Source of the DNA: Segeticoccus rhizosphaerae
GTDB taxonomy: Bacteria > Actinomycetota > Actinomycetes > Actinomycetales > Dermatophilaceae
Assembly (NCBI RefSeq): GCF_009192725.1
Contig: NZ_VOHR01000008.1
Coordinates: 1-36,557 of the forward strand
Direction of reading: 5' to 3'
Length of the DNA stretch: 36,557 bases
The position numbers and the translations under genes are program-made. Position 1 is the stretch's first letter, and each line of letters begins with the position of its first letter. Of the stretch, positions 34,056 through 36,557 are shown one piece after another. Under the pieces are notes generated by a model. It was not told where the DNA came from. It saw nothing but the letters and a program-made list of their open reading frames with translations, and searched no databases.

Positions 34056-34061
34056 TAGCGT
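34056..34061 (+). promoter_or_regulatory. Possible -10 element TAGCGT
   Basis: TAGCGT fits the actinobacterial TANNNT -10 form and lies 31 bases upstream of the likely start of the next gene. No good -35 is seen, so this is tentative. Confidence 0.3.
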
Positions 34062-34092
34062 GACGGCATACAGGCACATCCGGAGCGGAGTG

Positions 34093-34767
34093 ATGACCAT
34101 GACGCAGCAGCGGCTGACCGAGGCCCAGGTACGCGAGGCCGGCCTGGACGACTGGCGGCAGATCCTCGGGCGGCTCAAGGCACGCTTTCGGACCGGCGAC
34201 TTCGCCACCGGGCTGGCCCTGGTGGACAAGATCGGGGAGGCTGCCGAGGCGGCCGACCACCACCCCGACATCACGCTGACCTACACGGACGTCATCGTGG
34301 CGCTGACGAGCCACGACGTGCAGGGCGTCACGGGACGCGATCTGCAGCTTGCGCGGCAGATCAGCGACCACGCGGCGCAGCTCGGCGTCGAGGCGGACGT
34401 GTCCGGCCTGACCCAGCTCGAGCTGGGACTGGACACCGCCGCGGGGCAACGCCTGGCACCGTTCTATGCAGCCCTGCTCGGCGGGGAGGTGGACCACGGC
34501 GAACCGGTCGACCGCAGTGGTCAGGTCCCGACCGTGTGGTGGCAGGACCCCGGCGAAACCGACGCGGAGTGGGCCCTTCCCGAGCAGTCCTTCGAGCAGC
34601 GCTGGCACTTCGACGTGTGGGTCCCCCACGACGAGGCAGAACGTCGCCTGCAGGCGGTCCTCGACGCGGGCGGCCGGCTGGTCAGCGACAAGGCAGCGCC
34701 GGCCTACTGGGTGGTCGAGGACGCCGACGGCAACCGTTCCTGCATCTGCACACCGTCCGGGCGCTGA
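34093..34767 (+). CDS. Pterin-4a-carbinolamine dehydratase fused to a VOC domain
   Basis: The 224-residue protein has an N-terminal dehydratase domain (residues about 7-100) with the family motif EAADHHPDITLTY: catalytic H56, H57, P58, Y64, and H74 in TSHDVQG. This enzyme dehydrates 4a-hydroxy-tetrahydropterin in cofactor recycling after aromatic hydroxylation. A glyoxalase/VOC-like domain follows (about 107-224), with FYAALLGGEVDHG, WHFDVWVPHDEAERRL and an ending VVEDADGNRSCICT. The fusion occurs in actinobacteria. No aromatic amino acid hydroxylase gene is near. ATG 34093 or 34099 may start it; GGAG copies at 34082 and 34087 suit either. The VOC part may hold a substrate or metal (inference). 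Confidence 0.88.
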   Translation: MTMTQQRLTEAQVREAGLDDWRQILGRLKARFRTGDFATGLALVDKIGEAAEAADHHPDITLTYTDVIVALTSHDVQGVTGRDLQLARQISDHAAQLGVEADVSGLTQLELGLDTAAGQRLAPFYAALLGGEVDHGEPVDRSGQVPTVWWQDPGETDAEWALPEQSFEQRWHFDVWVPHDEAERRLQAVLDAGGRLVSDKAAPAYWVVEDADGNRSCICTPSGR

Positions 34768-34904
34768 GCCGAGCTGGAGGGCCGCCAACGCCGACCATCG
34801 GGGCCGTGGGTGCCCGGGCCGGCGTCTGCCGCGCGTCGGCCCGTTGCTCTCCGAACATCCCGTATGCCGGGTGACTGGCTCCCGTCCACGGGCTCGTCTC
34901 CGCC

Positions 34905-34943
34905 TGTGGACAGTGGGGCGTCTCGGGTAGGGGTTGTGGACAA
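34905..34943. promoter_or_regulatory. Two DnaA-box-like sequences upstream of the HNH gene
   Basis: TGTGGACAG (34905-34913) and TGTGGACAA (34935-34943) lie 30 bases apart in the 254-base gap before the nuclease gene. The second is the exact complement of TTGTCCACA, the high-GC actinobacterial DnaA-box form, and is part of a GTTGT/ACAAC inverted repeat. Two boxes do not make an origin; regulation by DnaA or chance are both possible. Confidence 0.35.
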
Positions 34944-35021
34944 CTCGGTCGACGGATCCGACTGGCAGTGCTGTTGATTCGGGCTGAGTGGGTTGTCGGT
35001 GGTCACCTCTAGGGTGAAGTC

Positions 35022-36557
35022 ATGAAGCACAGCGGACCACCGTTCCCCCGCGGGGGCGACACCGGCTCAGGCACGGGTGGTGCCTTCGGCCTCGGTGGCG
35101 GACACGGGATGCCGGAGCGTCCGCTGGATGCCTCCGACGTCGCGGCGGCGGCAGCCGCGAGCGGGTCGGGTGAGGTGGGCCCGGAGGGGCTGCCGCGGGT
35201 CGACGCGGTTGAGGTTGCTGCGGCGCGTGAGCGACTGTCGCGCACCGCGGCGGATCTGCGGACGGTCGCGGCCGGTCTGTGGTCGGTCGGGTCGGACGAC
35301 CTCGCCGCCCTGATCAGCCATCTCGACGGGGTGCGCTCAGGGGTGGACATCGCCACCGTGCTGGCCACCAGGGATGCGGCACAGCGGGGCGTGGTCAGCG
35401 AGTCACAGCAGGCGTCAGAGGGGCAGTGGCTCCGTGCCCAGGCCCCGACGCTCGAGCCGGCGGAGGCGGCAGCCGTGGGACAGGTCGCGAAGGCGTGCAC
35501 CCAGCAGCCGCGTCACCAACTCCTGCAGTCCCTGGTGGCATCGGGTGCGGCGACGACCAAGGCCGCCGCGACGGCGCTGCGCGAGGTCACCAAGATCTTG
35601 CCCGACCTCGACCTGGACGTCGACTACGACGAGGTGCTGGGCTGGTATCTCAGCGCGTTGATGGGTGGCGCGACCGGCGCCGACCTCCGACGACTGTCCG
35701 ACCGGCTGCGCCAGCAGTACGGCTCCGCCGAGGCCAACCAGAAGGGCGAGAAGGCCCACGGCCTCAATGCCCTGGACGTCTCCACCCTCCCCGACGGGGT
35801 GCGGCGCTACCTGATCCACCTGTGCCCTGAATACGCCGCGGCCCTGGATGCCGCGCTGGCCACCCTCTCCGCGCCCCAGCCCGGTGTCGACCCCGACACC
35901 GGCGAGCAGCTCCGGGACGAGCGCACGCCCGCCCGTCGCCGCGCCGAGGCCTTGGTCGAGATCGTCAAGCGCACGGCGGCCACCGATCCGAGCACCTCGT
36001 CGACCGCGACGACCAAGCTGATCCTGACCATGTCGATGGCCGACCTCCTCTCGGGCACCGGTTCCGCCACCACCCGCGAGGGCGAGCTCCTGGATGCCGG
36101 GACGGCCAGGCGGCTCGCCTGCGACGCCGACGTGATCCCTGCGGTCCTGGGCGGTGGCGCGGAGATCCTCGACTGGGGCACCGAGAAACGCCTGTTCGAC
36201 GGCCCGTTGCGGGCAGCGATCGTGGCCAGGGACCGGTGCTGCACCTTCCCTGGCTGCGGACGACCGGCGACCTGGTGCCAGGCACATCACCTGATTTACT
36301 GGATCGACGGCGGCAGGACCGCCCTGACCAACGCTGCCCTCCTGTGCCAGCGACACCATACGATCGTCCACCGGGACAAACTCGGCGCCTCCATCGTCGA
36401 CCACGAGGTGGTCTGGGACACCACTCCTCGTGCGGAGCCGCCCACCTCGGACACCGGTTACCCGCCGCAGATCACGACCTGCCCCGGCCAGCGCGACGGG
36501 CGCGACGGGCGCGACGGGCGCGACGAACGCGGTGAGGGCGACCACGGGGGCGGCGGG
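35022..36557 (+). CDS. DUF222/HNH endonuclease, 13E12-repeat family (3'-truncated)
   Basis: The frame is open from ATG 35022 to the end of the window (512 codons, no stop). AGGGTGA lies about four bases upstream of the start. A Gly-rich start is followed by the DUF222 helical domain (about 60-330, VAAARERLSRTAADLRTVAAG, LISHLDGVRSGVDIATVLATR split over it). The C-terminal HNH nuclease domain (about 400-450) has RDRCCTFPGCGRPATWCQAHH, then WIDGGRTALTNAALLCQRHH and H. This is the family of the M. tuberculosis 13E12 repeats, often present in many copies in actinobacteria and possibly mobile; activity has rarely been shown. The C-terminal tail has Gly-Arg-Asp repeats. Confidence 0.85.
   Translation, partial: MKHSGPPFPRGGDTGSGTGGAFGLGGGHGMPERPLDASDVAAAAAASGSGEVGPEGLPRVDAVEVAAARERLSRTAADLRTVAAGLWSVGSDDLAALISHLDGVRSGVDIATVLATRDAAQRGVVSESQQASEGQWLRAQAPTLEPAEAAAVGQVAKACTQQPRHQLLQSLVASGAATTKAAATALREVTKILPDLDLDVDYDEVLGWYLSALMGGATGADLRRLSDRLRQQYGSAEANQKGEKAHGLNALDVSTLPDGVRRYLIHLCPEYAAALDAALATLSAPQPGVDPDTGEQLRDERTPARRRAEALVEIVKRTAATDPSTSSTATTKLILTMSMADLLSGTGSATTREGELLDAGTARRLACDADVIPAVLGGGAEILDWGTEKRLFDGPLRAAIVARDRCCTFPGCGRPATWCQAHHLIYWIDGGRTALTNAALLCQRHHTIVHRDKLGASIVDHEVVWDTTPRAEPPTSDTGYPPQITTCPGQRDGRDGRDGRDERGEGDHGGGG
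36492..36527 (+). repeat. Tandem 9-base repeat coding Arg-Asp-Gly units
   Basis: CGCGACGGG is repeated three times exactly, followed by a fourth diverged copy (CGCGACGAA), in frame in the tail of the HNH gene, giving RDG-RDG-RDG-RDE. Units of three codons can change number without frameshift. The repeat ends 30 bases before the window edge. Confidence 0.85.

Noticed and set aside
34905-34943. Replication origin
   Set aside because: Only two DnaA-box-like sequences, no A/T-rich unwinding region, and no dnaA, dnaN or rpmH nearby.

Overview
The window is high-GC DNA with tightly packed genes, many junctions where the start of one gene overlaps the stop of the previous one (ATGA or GTGA), and an mtrA-mtrB-lpqB cell-envelope regulon block. 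It also holds a 13E12-type DUF222/HNH nuclease gene and an actinobacterial Tad pilus cluster. Together these point to the chromosome of an actinobacterium. A member of the Intrasporangiaceae/Dermatophilaceae is my best guess, but that is inference. I see no tRNA, rRNA, CRISPR array, insertion sequence or phage gene.

Layout. 1-12.5 kb: the 3' end of a double-GNAT acetyltransferase gene, then a secreted HAD acid phosphatase. It converges on an AlkX/YcaQ-type DNA glycosylase, which is translationally coupled to an orphan NarL-type response regulator, and next comes the long-form ribosome hibernation factor hpf. A divergent operon encodes a membrane NarL-type histidine kinase with an eroded ATP-binding domain and its response regulator. 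It is followed by a coupled pair: a ~1040-residue helical protein with an internal duplication and a SWIM zinc-finger protein. A cold-shock/DUF1294 membrane protein gene is broken by a one-base frameshift in a C6 run.

12.6-21.1 kb (minus strand): a Tad/Flp pilus operon in transcription order flp, flp2 (53 aa), two tandem RNA hairpins, tadE, a Cys-rich tadG-like gene, cpaB, tadZ, tadA, a secreted-vWA/tadB fusion, tadC and a terminator. No prepilin peptidase gene is present. 21.2-26.2 kb (minus strand): mtrA-mtrB-lpqB-comF. In other actinobacteria comF is normally followed directly by hpf; here about 16.6 kb, including the Tad operon and the SWIM pair, lies between them.

26.4-36.6 kb: a GT-C-like polytopic membrane protein, a VOC protein, a YnfA-type membrane protein, a perfect 20-bp terminator stem, ahcY, a DUF3995-like membrane protein, a HAD phosphatase, a CDF metal transporter, an alpha/beta hydrolase, a pterin carbinolamine dehydratase fused to a VOC domain, and a DUF222/HNH nuclease gene that runs off the window end.

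A short motif, GTATGCC/GGCATAC, is strongly over-represented in the window (17 sites found by eye) but absent from the Tad region. The best candidates for something little described are the large-protein/SWIM pair, the vWA-TadB fusion, the degenerate histidine kinase and the motif itself.
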